Shown here one piece after another: positions 42,410-52,800 of a stretch of DNA of 64,000 bases (position 1 is its first letter; the number at the start of each line of letters is the position of its first letter). Below the pieces are notes generated by a model that searched no databases, was not told the DNA's origin, and saw nothing but the letters and a program-made list of their open reading frames with translations. A program made the translations under genes and the position numbers. This DNA comes from Actinomycetota bacterium. Lineage in GTDB: Bacteria > Actinomycetota > Thermoleophilia > Gaiellales > F1-60-MAGs149. The stretch is taken from positions 1 through 64,000 of the forward strand of contig JAPLCF010000043.1 in assembly GCA_026392355.1 (NCBI GenBank), in the 5' to 3' direction.

Positions 42410-43612
42410 GTGGTCAACACCCGCGCAGCCATTCGTCGTCTCAGTGCGGCACGAGCCATCTCGGTGACGGGCTCGCAGGTCGCCATGATCGCGCTGACGT
42501 TCCAGATCTACGAGCTGACGAATTCGGCGGTCTGGGTGTCGGGGGTGTTTCTGGCGACGTTCGCGGCGCTCGGCATTCTCACGCCGATCGGTGGCTGGCT
42601 CGGTGATACCTACGACCGACGCATGGTGATGATCGTCTCCGATCTCGCGGCGGCCGCGGTGTTCGTCGGGCTCGTCTTCGCCGATCAACCGTGGATGCTG
42701 GTTGGGCTGGCGCTGCTTGCCACGATGGCCGAAGTCCCGTTTCTCCCCGCCTCGCAGGCGGCGATCCCTAATCTCGCCTCCGATGAGGATCTGGCCTGGG
42801 CCAATGGCCTCGTCTCGCAGGCCTTTGCGCTGGGCATCACCGTTGGGCCGCTGATCGGCGGCGTGCTGGTCGGCGCAGTCGGAACGGGCGCGGCGTTCGG
42901 GATCAACGCCGTCTCGTTTCTCGTATCTGCGGTGCTCGTCTGGAGCGTGCGGGGTCGTTTCCAGGAGCGTGTTCGCGACGCAGCGGCGAGCGTGCCGTTC
43001 ACGGAGGGAATCCGGCTGGTCTTTCGCACCCGCATCCTGCTTGTCGTGGTCGCAGCGGAGGTCGTCGCATACAGCATCGTCGGCTGGGCGATGGTGGCCG
43101 ACGCGCCGTTGGCCAAGCTGTTCGGCGTCGGTGCGGTCGGCTTCGCCGCGCTGATCTCCACGTGGGGCATCGGCATGCTGATCGGGTCGTGGGTCGCGGG
43201 CCGGCGGATGGGTCAGCGCCCGATCGAGATTCCGCTGCTCTTCTTCGGGATGATCGTGGACGGGCTGATGATCGCCATGATCGGGCTCAGTCCCGTGTTC
43301 GTGATGGCGCTGATCGTCAGCGTGATCGGTGGCGCGGCCTCCGGCATGATCAACGTCGCGCGCCAGACGTTCTTCCAGCGCGCGGTGCCCGATCGCATCC
43401 GCTCGCGCGTGTTCTCCGTCGCGGAGGTGGTGGCGACGGCGTCGTTCATTCTCGGCCTCGCCACGGCCGGTCCGGTGATCGAGGCGCTTGGTGTGCGCGT
43501 GGCCTACGTCCTCGCGGGCGTGGTCTTTGTCCTCGGTGCGCTCGTGCTGCTGCCGGTGCTGCGGCACCGTGGTGAAGGCGTGCTGGTGGACGACGACTTG
43601 CCTTCCGCATAA
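42410..43612 (+). CDS. MFS exporter (MFS_3 / EntS-like)
   Basis: The 400-aa product has about 12 membrane helices, with the MFS motif A-like GGWLGDTYDRRMVMIVSD (about 63-80) and a second-half equivalent near GSWVAGRRMGQRP. The topology and the IRRLSAARAISVTGSQVAMIALTFQIY start resemble the MFS_3 group, which exports siderophores or macrolides. It diverges from the thioredoxin gene. Substrate cannot be stated. Confidence 0.87.
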   Translation: MVNTRAAIRRLSAARAISVTGSQVAMIALTFQIYELTNSAVWVSGVFLATFAALGILTPIGGWLGDTYDRRMVMIVSDLAAAAVFVGLVFADQPWMLVGLALLATMAEVPFLPASQAAIPNLASDEDLAWANGLVSQAFALGITVGPLIGGVLVGAVGTGAAFGINAVSFLVSAVLVWSVRGRFQERVRDAAASVPFTEGIRLVFRTRILLVVVAAEVVAYSIVGWAMVADAPLAKLFGVGAVGFAALISTWGIGMLIGSWVAGRRMGQRPIEIPLLFFGMIVDGLMIAMIGLSPVFVMALIVSVIGGAASGMINVARQTFFQRAVPDRIRSRVFSVAEVVATASFILGLATAGPVIEALGVRVAYVLAGVVFVLGALVLLPVLRHRGEGVLVDDDLPSA

Positions 43613-43616
43613 CACC

Positions 43617-43643
43617 TGTGCGACAGTTCGCACATCCGTGCGA
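43617..43643. promoter_or_regulatory. Palindromic operator candidate upstream of the acyl-CoA dehydrogenase operon
   Basis: TGTGCGACAGTTCGCACA (43617-43634) has perfect 7-bp arms (TGTGCGA/TCGCACA) around a 4-bp centre; a third half-site GTGCGA follows at 43638-43643. It lies 27 nt before the first acyl-CoA dehydrogenase ATG, and the operon ends in a TetR gene, whose family typically binds such palindromes. A GAGGAG Shine-Dalgarno follows at 43645-43650. Confidence 0.6.
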
Positions 43644-43660
43644 CTGAGGAGTCCGCTGCC

Positions 43661-44812
43661 ATGACCGAGATCACCCCCGTCGATATTCAGGACGACCTCG
43701 TCGCCCTCGCGCGCGACTTCGCGGCCAACGAGATCCGCCCGGTCGCAGCGCATTACGACGAGGTCGAGGAGACCCCGTGGGATCCGTTCTACAAGGCGGC
43801 CGAGATCGGCCTCACCTGTTACGACCTGCCCGAGCACCTCGGCGGCGGCGGGATCATGGACCTCACGACCGCGGCGCGCATCCACGAGGAGCTCGTCTTC
43901 GGCGACGCGGCGATCGGCAACTTCATCGGCTCGGCCTCGTTCTTCGCTGGCACGGTGATCGCCCTCGGCGACGAGGCGCAGCAGGAGCGCTGGGTGCGCC
44001 CGCTGACCGGCCCCAAGCCGAAGCTCGGTGCGCTCGCCACGACCGAGCCCGAGGCTGGTTCCGACGCCAGCAGCATCACCACGTACGCCGAGAAGGTCGA
44101 CGGCGGCTACAAGCTGAACGGCTCCAAGACCTGGATCTCCAACGCCGGCGTGGCGTCGTTCTACATCGTCTTCGCCACGGTCGCCCCGGGCACGCGCAGC
44201 AAGGGCATCACCGCCTTCATCGTCGAGGACGGGGATGAGGGCTTCACCGTCGGGAACAAGCTCCACAAGCTCGGCCAGCGCGCGATCCCCACCCACGAGA
44301 TCTTCTTCAAGGACGTCTTCCTGCCCGAGGATCGCCGTATTGGCGCCGAGGGCATGGGCTTCAAGGGCCTGATGCGCAAGTTCGACGAGTCGCGCGTCGT
44401 GCTCGCCGCTGGCGAGGTCGGCATGGCGCGCGCGGCGTTCGAGTACGCCGTCGAGTACGCCACCGAGCGCAAAGCGTTCGGCGCCCCGATTCACGTCAAC
44501 CAGGCGGTCTCGTTCCGCCTCGCCGACGTCAAGATGAAGATGGATCAGGCGCGTCTGATGGTGCGCCACGCCGCGCTGCTCGCCGACACCGGCCAGGACT
44601 TTGCGACCGAGGCCGCGATGGCCAAGCTCGCCGCGTCGGAGGCCGCCTGGTTCTCTGCGTGGGCCTGCTGCCAGACGCTCGGCGGCTACTCCTACTCGCG
44701 CGAGTATCCGGCCGAGAAGTGGCTGCGCGACGCCAAGCTCGAGGAGCTCTGGGAGGGCACCAGCGACATCATGCGCCTGATCATCTCCCGCTCCCTCTTC
44801 CCCCGCGTCTAG
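43661..44812 (+). CDS. Acyl-CoA dehydrogenase (first of pair)
   Basis: These flavoenzymes oxidise acyl-CoA at the alpha-beta bond. The 383-aa product has the helical N-terminal domain (LARDFAANEIRPVAAHYDE), the FAD/substrate loop ATTEPEAGSD and TWISNAG in the beta domain, YATERKAFGAPI, and the C-terminal segment LEELWEGTSDIMRLII, whose Glu in WEGT aligns with the catalytic base of short-chain acyl-CoA dehydrogenases. Start ATG 43661 has a GAGGAG ribosome site. It leads an operon with a second dehydrogenase and a TetR regulator. Chain-length preference is unknown. Confidence 0.9.
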   Translation: MTEITPVDIQDDLVALARDFAANEIRPVAAHYDEVEETPWDPFYKAAEIGLTCYDLPEHLGGGGIMDLTTAARIHEELVFGDAAIGNFIGSASFFAGTVIALGDEAQQERWVRPLTGPKPKLGALATTEPEAGSDASSITTYAEKVDGGYKLNGSKTWISNAGVASFYIVFATVAPGTRSKGITAFIVEDGDEGFTVGNKLHKLGQRAIPTHEIFFKDVFLPEDRRIGAEGMGFKGLMRKFDESRVVLAAGEVGMARAAFEYAVEYATERKAFGAPIHVNQAVSFRLADVKMKMDQARLMVRHAALLADTGQDFATEAAMAKLAASEAAWFSAWACCQTLGGYSYSREYPAEKWLRDAKLEELWEGTSDIMRLIISRSLFPRV

Positions 44813-44836
44813 CGCGCCCGTAGCGAAGGAATCACG

Positions 44837-46012
44837 ATGGACCTGTCCCTGAACGCGCGCGAGCTGGAGATCCAGCAGCGCTCCCGCCGCCTCTGCGACG
44901 AGCACCTGCTCCCGCTCGAGATCCTCTGCGACGAGAACGACGGCCTCACGCCCGAGCAGCTCGCCCCGACCTACCAGGGCATCCTCGACGCCAAGCTCAA
45001 CGCGGTCAACATGGCCACCGAGTGGGGCGGCCAGGGCATGACGATCTTCGAGCAGGTCCTCTCGCAGGAGCAGCTTGGTCGCTCGACGAACGCTCTCTGG
45101 GACGTCGTCTGGCGCCCCGCCAACGTGCTCAAGTACTGCACGCCCGAGCAGCGCGAGCGCTTCCTGATCCCCGAGATCGAGGGCAAGCGCCGCTCCTGTT
45201 ACGCGATCACCGAGGCCGACGCCGGCTCGGATCCGTCGGTGCTCGCCACGACCGCGGTGCGCGATGGCGACGGCTTCGTCCTCAACGGCGAGAAGTGGTA
45301 CGTCACCGTCGGCGACGTCGCCGATTACCAGATCGTTGTGGCCGAGGTCCCGGGCGAGGGCCCGACGTCGTTCTTGATCGACCGCGATCAGGAGGGCGTG
45401 GAGGAGTTCCGCACGCCCCGCTACATGCACCACTTTGTCTACGAGCATCCGATCTTCCGCTACCACGACGTCAAGGTCGACGCGGACCGCGTGCTCGGCA
45501 CCGTGGGTGAGGGCTACAACCTCACCAAGGAGTGGTTCATGGAGGAGCGCCTGATGATCGCGGCGCGCTGCCTCGGCGGTGCCGAGCGCTGCCTCGAGGA
45601 CGCCTTCGCCTACGCCACCGAGCGTGAGCAGTTCGGCGAGCGCATCATCGAGTTCCAGGGCGTGTCATTCCCGCTGGCCGAGGCCGTCGCCGACATCGCC
45701 GCGGCGCGTGCCGTCACGTACCAGGTGGCGTGGGAGGTGACGCAGGGCACGATCGATCCGAAGACCCTGCACGCCAAGGCCGCGGGGATCAAGCTGTTCG
45801 CGTCGGAGATGGCCAATCGTGTCGTCGATTCGTGCGTTCAGGTGCTGGGCGGGCGCGGCTACATGCGCGAGAACGCCGTCGAGCGCTTCTATCGCGACCT
45901 GCGTGTCGACCGCATCTGGGAGGGCACGAGCGAGATCCAGAAGGTCGTGCTCGTCAACGAGATGCGCAAGCGCGGCACGCACGGCGTCGCCGCCTGGCCG
46001 AAGCAGGGCTGA
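44837..46012 (+). CDS. Acyl-CoA dehydrogenase (second of pair)
   Basis: The 391-aa product has the family regions AITEADAGSDPSVLATTAV, GEKWYVT, YATEREQFGERIIEFQGVSFPLAEA, QVLGGRGYMRENAVERFYRD, and the catalytic Glu in RIWEGTSEIQK. It lies 24 nt after the first dehydrogenase with GAAGGA upstream, and its stop overlaps the TetR ATG by one base. Paired dehydrogenases with distinct sequences may act on different substrates or form a heteromer, as is known for some actinobacterial steroid-side-chain enzymes; which applies is open. Confidence 0.9.
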   Translation: MDLSLNARELEIQQRSRRLCDEHLLPLEILCDENDGLTPEQLAPTYQGILDAKLNAVNMATEWGGQGMTIFEQVLSQEQLGRSTNALWDVVWRPANVLKYCTPEQRERFLIPEIEGKRRSCYAITEADAGSDPSVLATTAVRDGDGFVLNGEKWYVTVGDVADYQIVVAEVPGEGPTSFLIDRDQEGVEEFRTPRYMHHFVYEHPIFRYHDVKVDADRVLGTVGEGYNLTKEWFMEERLMIAARCLGGAERCLEDAFAYATEREQFGERIIEFQGVSFPLAEAVADIAAARAVTYQVAWEVTQGTIDPKTLHAKAAGIKLFASEMANRVVDSCVQVLGGRGYMRENAVERFYRDLRVDRIWEGTSEIQKVVLVNEMRKRGTHGVAAWPKQG

Positions 46013-46602
46013 TGCCCCGCACCTCCGTCGAGGCGCTGCGGCGCACCGAGATCGTCAATGGCGCGATCCGCCTGATCGCTCGCGAGGGCTACGAGGCCAC
46101 GACGATGCGCGGCCTCGCGGCCGAGCTTGACGTCTCGACGGGCACGATCACGCACTGGTTCGCCACCAAGAACCAGGTGCTGGGGGCCACGCTCGAGGAG
46201 CTGGCCTCGCGCTTTGCGGCGCGCACGACGGCCGAGCTCGAGCATGCCACGACGCCGACCGAGGTGCTGATCGCGATCGGGGATGCGTCGGTGCCGGATA
46301 CCTCGGAGCGTGCCGACGAGCAGCGCGTCTGGGGCGAGCTTGGTGCCCGTGCCGCCCGTACGCCGGAGCTCGCCGAGCGCCACGAGCGGCTGTACGCGGG
46401 CTGGCGCCGCCAGATGGAAAAGGCTGTCGAGGCGGGCATTAAGGCCAAGGCCTTTCGCAAGACCGACGCCGCAGAGTGGGCACGCACCTACGCGGCGCTG
46501 ATCGACGGCCTCGCCCTGCACGTCCTGCTGCACCCAGAATCGGTTACGCCCGAGCGTATGCGCGCCGCGATTCGCGCGCATCTCGCCGTTTCGCTGGGCT
46601 GA
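46012..46602 (+). CDS. TetR-family regulator of the acyl-CoA dehydrogenase operon
   Basis: The 196-aa product has a TetR helix-turn-helix at the N-terminus (AIRLIAREGYEATTMRGLAAELDVSTGTITHWFATKNQVL, about residues 17-56) and a helical ligand-binding domain. Its ATG overlaps the dehydrogenase stop by one base, so it is made from the same transcript. Palindromic half-sites GTGCGA/TCGCAC upstream of the operon are its likely target, and an acyl-CoA is the likely effector by analogy with FadR/KstR-type TetR regulators of lipid degradation. That link is inference. Confidence 0.9.
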   Translation: MPRTSVEALRRTEIVNGAIRLIAREGYEATTMRGLAAELDVSTGTITHWFATKNQVLGATLEELASRFAARTTAELEHATTPTEVLIAIGDASVPDTSERADEQRVWGELGARAARTPELAERHERLYAGWRRQMEKAVEAGIKAKAFRKTDAAEWARTYAALIDGLALHVLLHPESVTPERMRAAIRAHLAVSLG

Positions 46603-46698
46603 TTTCCCGTCTGTACCGGGGCTTCAGGTGTGCGCTGGCTCACCGCCGGCAACCTGCGTTCGCCGGATTCGGCTTGAAGCCTGCCTTCGACGCGATGA

Positions 46699-46704
46699 TA
46701 CAGT
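46699..46704 (+). promoter_or_regulatory. -10 element of the giant surface-protein gene
   Basis: TACAGT in an AT-richer stretch predicts a transcript start near 46711 and a leader of about 95 nt to GTG 46806. Confidence 0.5.
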
Positions 46705-46710
46705 CGTAAC

Positions 46711-46805
46711 GAGTTTGGCGGGTTGCCCGTTTTTCGGCACCAATACAGGCGAAACTGTCGGTGGAGACCCGTCTTTTGGCGGGTCGTCGTCGTGTTTCGA
46801 TACGT
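46711..46805 (+). promoter_or_regulatory. Structured 5' leader, riboswitch-like, before the giant gene
   Basis: Two exclusive foldings are visible. The segment GACCCGTC (46766-46773) can pair with GGCGGGTC (46778-46785) across a TTTT loop, or with the upstream copy GGCGGGTT at 46718-46725, closing a multibranch domain. Inside lies a hairpin from CACC to GGTG (about 46739-46764) with an ACAG/CTGT inner stem and a GAAA-containing loop. This is the geometry of a switching leader. I do not recognise a known riboswitch class. The nearby GTG 46761 would place part of this in coding sequence, which argues for GTG 46806. Confidence 0.4.
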
Positions 46806-49800
46806 GTGAGAAGCCTTCCCGTCACCCGTGGTGCCGCGCACCGCGCTGCCCGCCCGCCGCTGCGTCGCCGAAGCCTGCGCGCCTGCGCCTTCACGGCTGT
46901 TGTCGCACTCGCCGCGGTGGTTGCGCCCAACGCGCTCGCAGCCGTGCCGACCGTCACGTCGTTCGCGGTCGCCAATTCGCCGGCGCTGACGCGCGCCTCG
47001 GCGACGTACAGCCTGGTCTTCTCTGAGGCGGTCACAGGTCTCACGACCACCGATTTCACCCAGGCCGGCACGAGCGGCGCAGCAGCGCCCGCCTCGCCGT
47101 GGGTGGCTTCGGCCGTCTCCGGCACCGGCACGACGTACACCGTCACGTTCACCAATGCCACTGCCGGCGGTGCGCCTGCCGGCACGCTGATCCCGCAGCT
47201 GCGCATCAACGCTGTCTCGACGTCGGTTGGCGCGACCGCCGGTCCAGCCGCGGCGGCGTCGGCGACGACCATCACGCTCGGCCTGCCCACCAACAGCGTG
47301 GTACCGGCGGTAACGGGCACCGTAAAGATCGGCGAGACGCTCGCCTGCGGCACGGGCACCTGGGCCGCCGTGCCGGCGATCAGCACCTATGCGTACCAGT
47401 GGCAGGTCTCGGCCGATGGCTCGACGGGCTGGGCCAACGCGACGGGTACCGGCACTGCCACGGCGTCGTATGTCGTCAATGCCGCCGACGTCGCGAAGTT
47501 CCTGCGGTGTACCGTCGCGGCGACGAACGCCCATGGCGCCTCATCCGCAGTTTCGTCGTCCGCGACCGCGATCATCACCCGTCCGGACTTCGTCTACGTC
47601 GCGAGTAACGACGCCACGGCATCGACTGCTGGCATCACCGGCTTCGCCGTCACGTCGACGGGGGCGTTGGCGCAGGCAGTCACTACAACCGGCCCCGCGA
47701 CGATGCGCTCGGTGGCGCAATCCAAGAACGGTCGTTACCTCTACGGCGCCACGCCAACGACGATCTACCAGTACGCGATCGGACAGGGCGGTGGCCTCAC
47801 GGCGCTATCGCCGGCCTCGGTCGCCGCGGGCGTGACCACGCTGTGGGAGGTGGAGGTCTCTAACGACGGCCGTTTTCTCTACGCCGTTAGCAACGCCGAC
47901 GGCAAGGTCTACGTCTACGCAATCGGCGCCGATGGCCTCCTGACGGCGGTTCCGGCACTCACCACCACGGTCGGCGGCGGACCGCTGTACATCACCTTCA
48001 ACGCGGCGGGCACGGTCGCCTACGTCGTTAATCGCTCGCCGGACACGGTCTCGCAGTTTTCGGTCAACGTGACGACCGGAGCGCTGACGCCTCTGACGCC
48101 GGCCACGGTGGCGACCGGCAACGACCCGATCCAGCTGGCGATCTCCCCGGACAGCAAGTGGGCATACGTCACGTCGTACGCGGGCGGCGTGATCACGATG
48201 TACTCGGTCAACGCGGGAACGGGTGCGCTGACACAGCTCACAGCACCGGCGACGGTGGCGTTTGCCAACGCCTTCGGCCTGGTGATCTCCGCGGACAGCA
48301 CCCGCCTGTGGGCGGCGTCGTGGAACGGCGCGAGGATCGCGCAGTATGCGATCAACGGCTCGACCGGGCGTCTCACGGCACTCTCGCCGGCAACCGTGGC
48401 CCTCGCTGGCTGGGGCGCCGACATGCTGCTCAGTCCGTCGGGGCAGAACCTGTACGTCACGAGCAACAACGCGTCCACGGCGGTCTCGCAGTTCGCCATC
48501 AGTGGGGGGCTTGCGACGGCGCTGTCGCCGGCGTCCGCGAATGCCGCAGTCGCGAACACCTTCACGCCGATCTACTCCAAATCGCGTCCGGTCGTAGCGA
48601 GCTTCGCACCCACCGCCGCCAACGTCGCCTCGGCCTCGGCGGCGATCACGTTCACGCTCTCGTTCACCGAGCCAGTAGCGGGGCTGACAACCGGCGACTT
48701 CTCGCTCGGCGGTGCCGCTGGCTGGGGTATCACTGGCGTGACCGGTTCGGGGAGCGGGCCGTACACGCTGTCGGTCGCACCGACTGGGGCGACCGGCTCC
48801 CAGGGTGCCGTGACGGTGGCGCTTGCGGTTGACGCCGTGACCGACGCGCTCACGCTGACCGGGCCGACGATGACCGAGTCGGCGACGGCGACGGTCGACA
48901 CCGTGGCGCCGACAGTCACCTCGCTCGCACTCACGTCGAGCACGCGCGCTGCAGCCACGTACACGGCCAGCTTCTCCGAGGCTGTGACCGGCGTGACCGC
49001 TGCGAAGCTCACGCTGGGCGGCACCAGCACGGGCTGGACCGTCTCTTCGGTGACAGGCTCCGGTGCCGGGCCGTACGTCTTCACGCTGGCCAACGCCACC
49101 GTGGGTGGTGCGCCGGCTGGCACGCTGATCCCCACGGTCGCATTGGGTGCCGGCGTGGATCCGGCTGCCAACCAGTCGGCGCGTCTGATCGGCACCTCGA
49201 CATCGTTTGGCGTGCCGGTCAACACCGTCGCTCCCGTCGTCTCCGGCACGCTGCGTGGCGCCAACACCCTGACCACCACGACCGGCACCTGGCCGCAGGT
49301 GCCGACGAGCACCTACGCGTATCAGTGGCAGGTGTCCGTTGATGGAACGACCGGGTGGACGAGCGCCACCGGCGACGGCAACGCGACGGCCTCGTACAAG
49401 GTCGCCGCTGTCGATGTCGGCAAGTACGTGCGCGTCGCCGTCACCGCGACCAACGCGTACGGCTCGGCAACGGGATATTCGAGCAGTACCGCGGCAGCCG
49501 CGTACATCAGGCCATCGCCCGTCGTCTATCTCCAGAATGCTGGTGCCTCAACGGTCTCGGTCTTCAACCAACTGGCTGGCGGCCAGTTGACGCCGATCAG
49601 CCCCGCGGCCTCCGCCACGGTCTCCGTCGCTGCCAGTCCGCGCCAGTCCGTCGTCTCGCCGGACGGCCGCTTCGTCTACGTGACGAGCTACACGGGCAAC
49701 GCGATTTCGCAGTTCAGTGCCGGGCCGGGCGGCGACCTGACGGCGCTGTCGCCCGCCACCGTCACGGCGAGCGGCGTGTACAAGCTTGCGATCGCGCCGA

Positions 49801-52800
49801 ACGGCCGCTTTCTCTACGCCACGGGGTACAGCTGCTCGTGCATCTACCAGTACGCCATCGGCGCTACCGGTGCGTTGACGCCGCTATCGCCCGCCACGGT
49901 CGCGGCGGGCGCGTCGATGAATGGCATCACGGTCTCGCCGGACAGCGGGAATGTCTACGCGGTTAGCGAATCGAACGGCAGGGTCTACCAGTACGCCGTG
50001 GGTGCGAGCGGTGCCCTCACAGCCCTCACGACGGCATCGGTGACGTCCGGCACTAACGCGGCGTCGGTCGTGGTTGCGCCCAGCGGCGCGTACGCGTACG
50101 TCGCCGCATACGGCAGTAACGCGGTGTACCAGTACGCCGTGGCCGCCGGTGGTCAGTTGACGGCGCTTTCGCCCGCATCGGTCGCAACCGGTGCCGCGAC
50201 GGCTCCCAACGCGCTTGCCGTCAACAGTGGTGGCACGACCTTGTACGCGACACTCGGCACCTCGTCACAGGTGCTGCAGTACACGATCGGCGGCAGCGGC
50301 ACGCTGACGGCGAAGTCGCCGGCCGGTGTTGCCGCAGGCGTCGCCACCATGGGCGTCGCGGTGATGCCCGACGGCGCCTACGTGTACGCGGGCAGCAACA
50401 GCGCGACGAGCGTGCACCAGTACTCGGCGACGACCAGCGGCGTGCTCAGCGCGCTCAGTCCGGCGACGGTGACGGCCGGCACGACGACGCAGTACCCAAC
50501 GATCGCGGCCACACCGCCCGCGGAGTCGGCGTACACGACGCCGCTCTCCACGCTGTACCAGACGACCGGCTCGTACACCGTCACGTTCAACCGCGCACTC
50601 GACCCGGCCACCGTCTCGACGAGCGACTTCGTGCTCAGCGGCACCTCGACCGGCTGGACGGTGTCGAGTGTCGCCGCCGTCGTCGGCTCCAACAACACGC
50701 AGTTCACCGTCGGCATCACTGGCTCCTCGCCGACCGACGGCTCGATCGTGCTCGACATGAACGCCAACTCGATCGCCGATACCGACGGCGCTGTCGGCCC
50801 GGCCGCCGGCCCTGGCGACGTCAAGGCCGCCACGATTCAGTACCTGCAGAACCCCGCAGGCAGCGTGACGGCAGCGGGCTTCCAGGGCTACAACGTCATC
50901 ACGTGGACGCCGCCGGCCGATACCGCATCGATCACCGGTTGGAAGATCTACTGGGGTCTCACGGGCGGCGCCGGGATGACGAACGCGGTCTCGCTGAGCG
51001 GCGCGTCGACGGCGGTGTGGAAGCAGAGTGGCCTGACGATCGGCACGCCGTACTACTACAAGGTCGTCGCTGTCGGCCCGTCGGGTGAATCGCTCGGCAC
51101 CCAGGTTTCGGGCACACCGGGCTGGACCAAGAGCGTGCCGTTCGCGTGCGCCAATGGCGCGCAGACCTTCACCGTGCCGGCAGGTGTAACGGCGCTGCAG
51201 GTGGACGCCGTGGGTGCCCGCGGCAGCGCGTCGACGAATTCCGTCGGCGGCCGCGGCGGTCGTGTCCAGGGCGGCATCGCTGCCACGCCGGGCCAGGTGC
51301 TGCAGATCAATGTCGGCTGCTCGTCGGGCACGACTGCCAACGGTTGGAACGGCGGCGGTGTCGGCTACAACAACGGCGGCGGCGGAGGTGGTGCGACCGA
51401 CATCCGCACGCCGACGGGATCACCCGCCACGTACCCGTTGGCCAACCGCATCTGGGTCGCGGGCGGTGGTGGCGGCGCTGGTAATCAAGGTGCGGGCGAG
51501 GATGGTGGTGCGGGTGGTGGTCTGACGGGTGGCCAGGGTCAGACGCTGTATACCCCGCCGTCGTACTTCGGTGGCTATGGCGGTACGCAGGTGGCGGGTG
51601 GTGTGGGTGGCCAGTGGTCGACGAATGCGCCGGGCCAGAACGGGTCGCTCGGCACGGGTGGCGGGGCGAACTCGAGTAGTGCCGGTGGTGGCGGTGGCGG
51701 CGGCTACTACGGCGGCGGTGGTGGTGCGTGGAACGCCGGCGGTGGCGGCTCGTCGTACACGGCACCGACGGCCTTCGACGTCACGCACACCCAGGGCTAC
51801 GCCACGCCGGCCGATGCCAACGCCCCGACGGCGACCACGGCGACACCGGGCACGAGTCAGATCGTCGTCGCCTGGACGGCCAGCACCGCAGCCGGGCTGA
51901 CGGGCTACAAGGTCTACCGCGGTACGGCGCCCAATCCCACGACGCAGATCGGCGCGCTCGTCCCGGCCGGCACGACGACATACACCGATACGACGCCGAC
52001 CAGTGGTACGACGTACTTCTACCGCGTCACTGCTGTCTCCGCGAGCGGCGAGTCTGCCGCCTCGCGCGACGCAGCTGCGCAGACGGGCGCAACCACACCG
52101 ACCGTGGCGGGCCTCAGCGCCGGGCAGCCATCGGGCCTGCTTGTCGCGGGGGCGACACTGTGGGTGGCCGTCAACTACACGCGCCCGGTCACGGTCACGG
52201 GCGCGCCAACGCTCGAACTGCAGATCGGCCAGCGCCGCGTGACGGCGACATACGCCGCGGGCTCGGGTACGTCGTCACTCGCCTTCACGTACACGATCGC
52301 CGACAACGATGCCGCGACCTGGATCGACGTCACCGGACCGAGCGCCCTGGCGCTCAACGGCGGCACGATCAAAGACACGGCAAACGCCGCCGTCAGCGCG
52401 ATCAACACGCTGCCGGTGCCCGGCTCGAGCACGTCGCTGTCGATCGCCCGCGCTTTCACCGTCCCCGCCAACGGCGGCGGGTACGTGCAACTGACGTACC
52501 CGACTTCGACGTTCGTCACGGGCGTCACGGCGTCGGGGTGGCAGGGCTTCAACGTCGTCGGCTGGGCGCAGACGGATGTCGCTAACGCGGCCTACTACCG
52601 GATTTACGGCGGCACCACGACGAATCCGACGACCGTGATCGGCACAGCGCCGATCGGCACCAACAGCTTCCGCCACGAGGGCCTGGCGATCGGCACGGCC
52701 TACTACTACAAGGTCAGCGTCGTTGATACCGCGGGCAACGAGACGCCGAAGTCGGCCGAGGTGACCGCCACGCCCACGTGGACAACGACCTCGCGGTACT

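Noticed and set aside
41603-45466. A 1287-codon minus-strand frame
   Set aside because: Only its last 249 codons (thioredoxin-TPR) are a gene. The rest is Asp/Arg/His-rich translation opposite the MFS and acyl-CoA dehydrogenase genes.
46711-46805. c-di-GMP-I riboswitch
   Set aside because: The GAAA-loop hairpin is suggestive, but the conserved GCACAGGGCAAACC and GACGCAAAGCC segments are absent.
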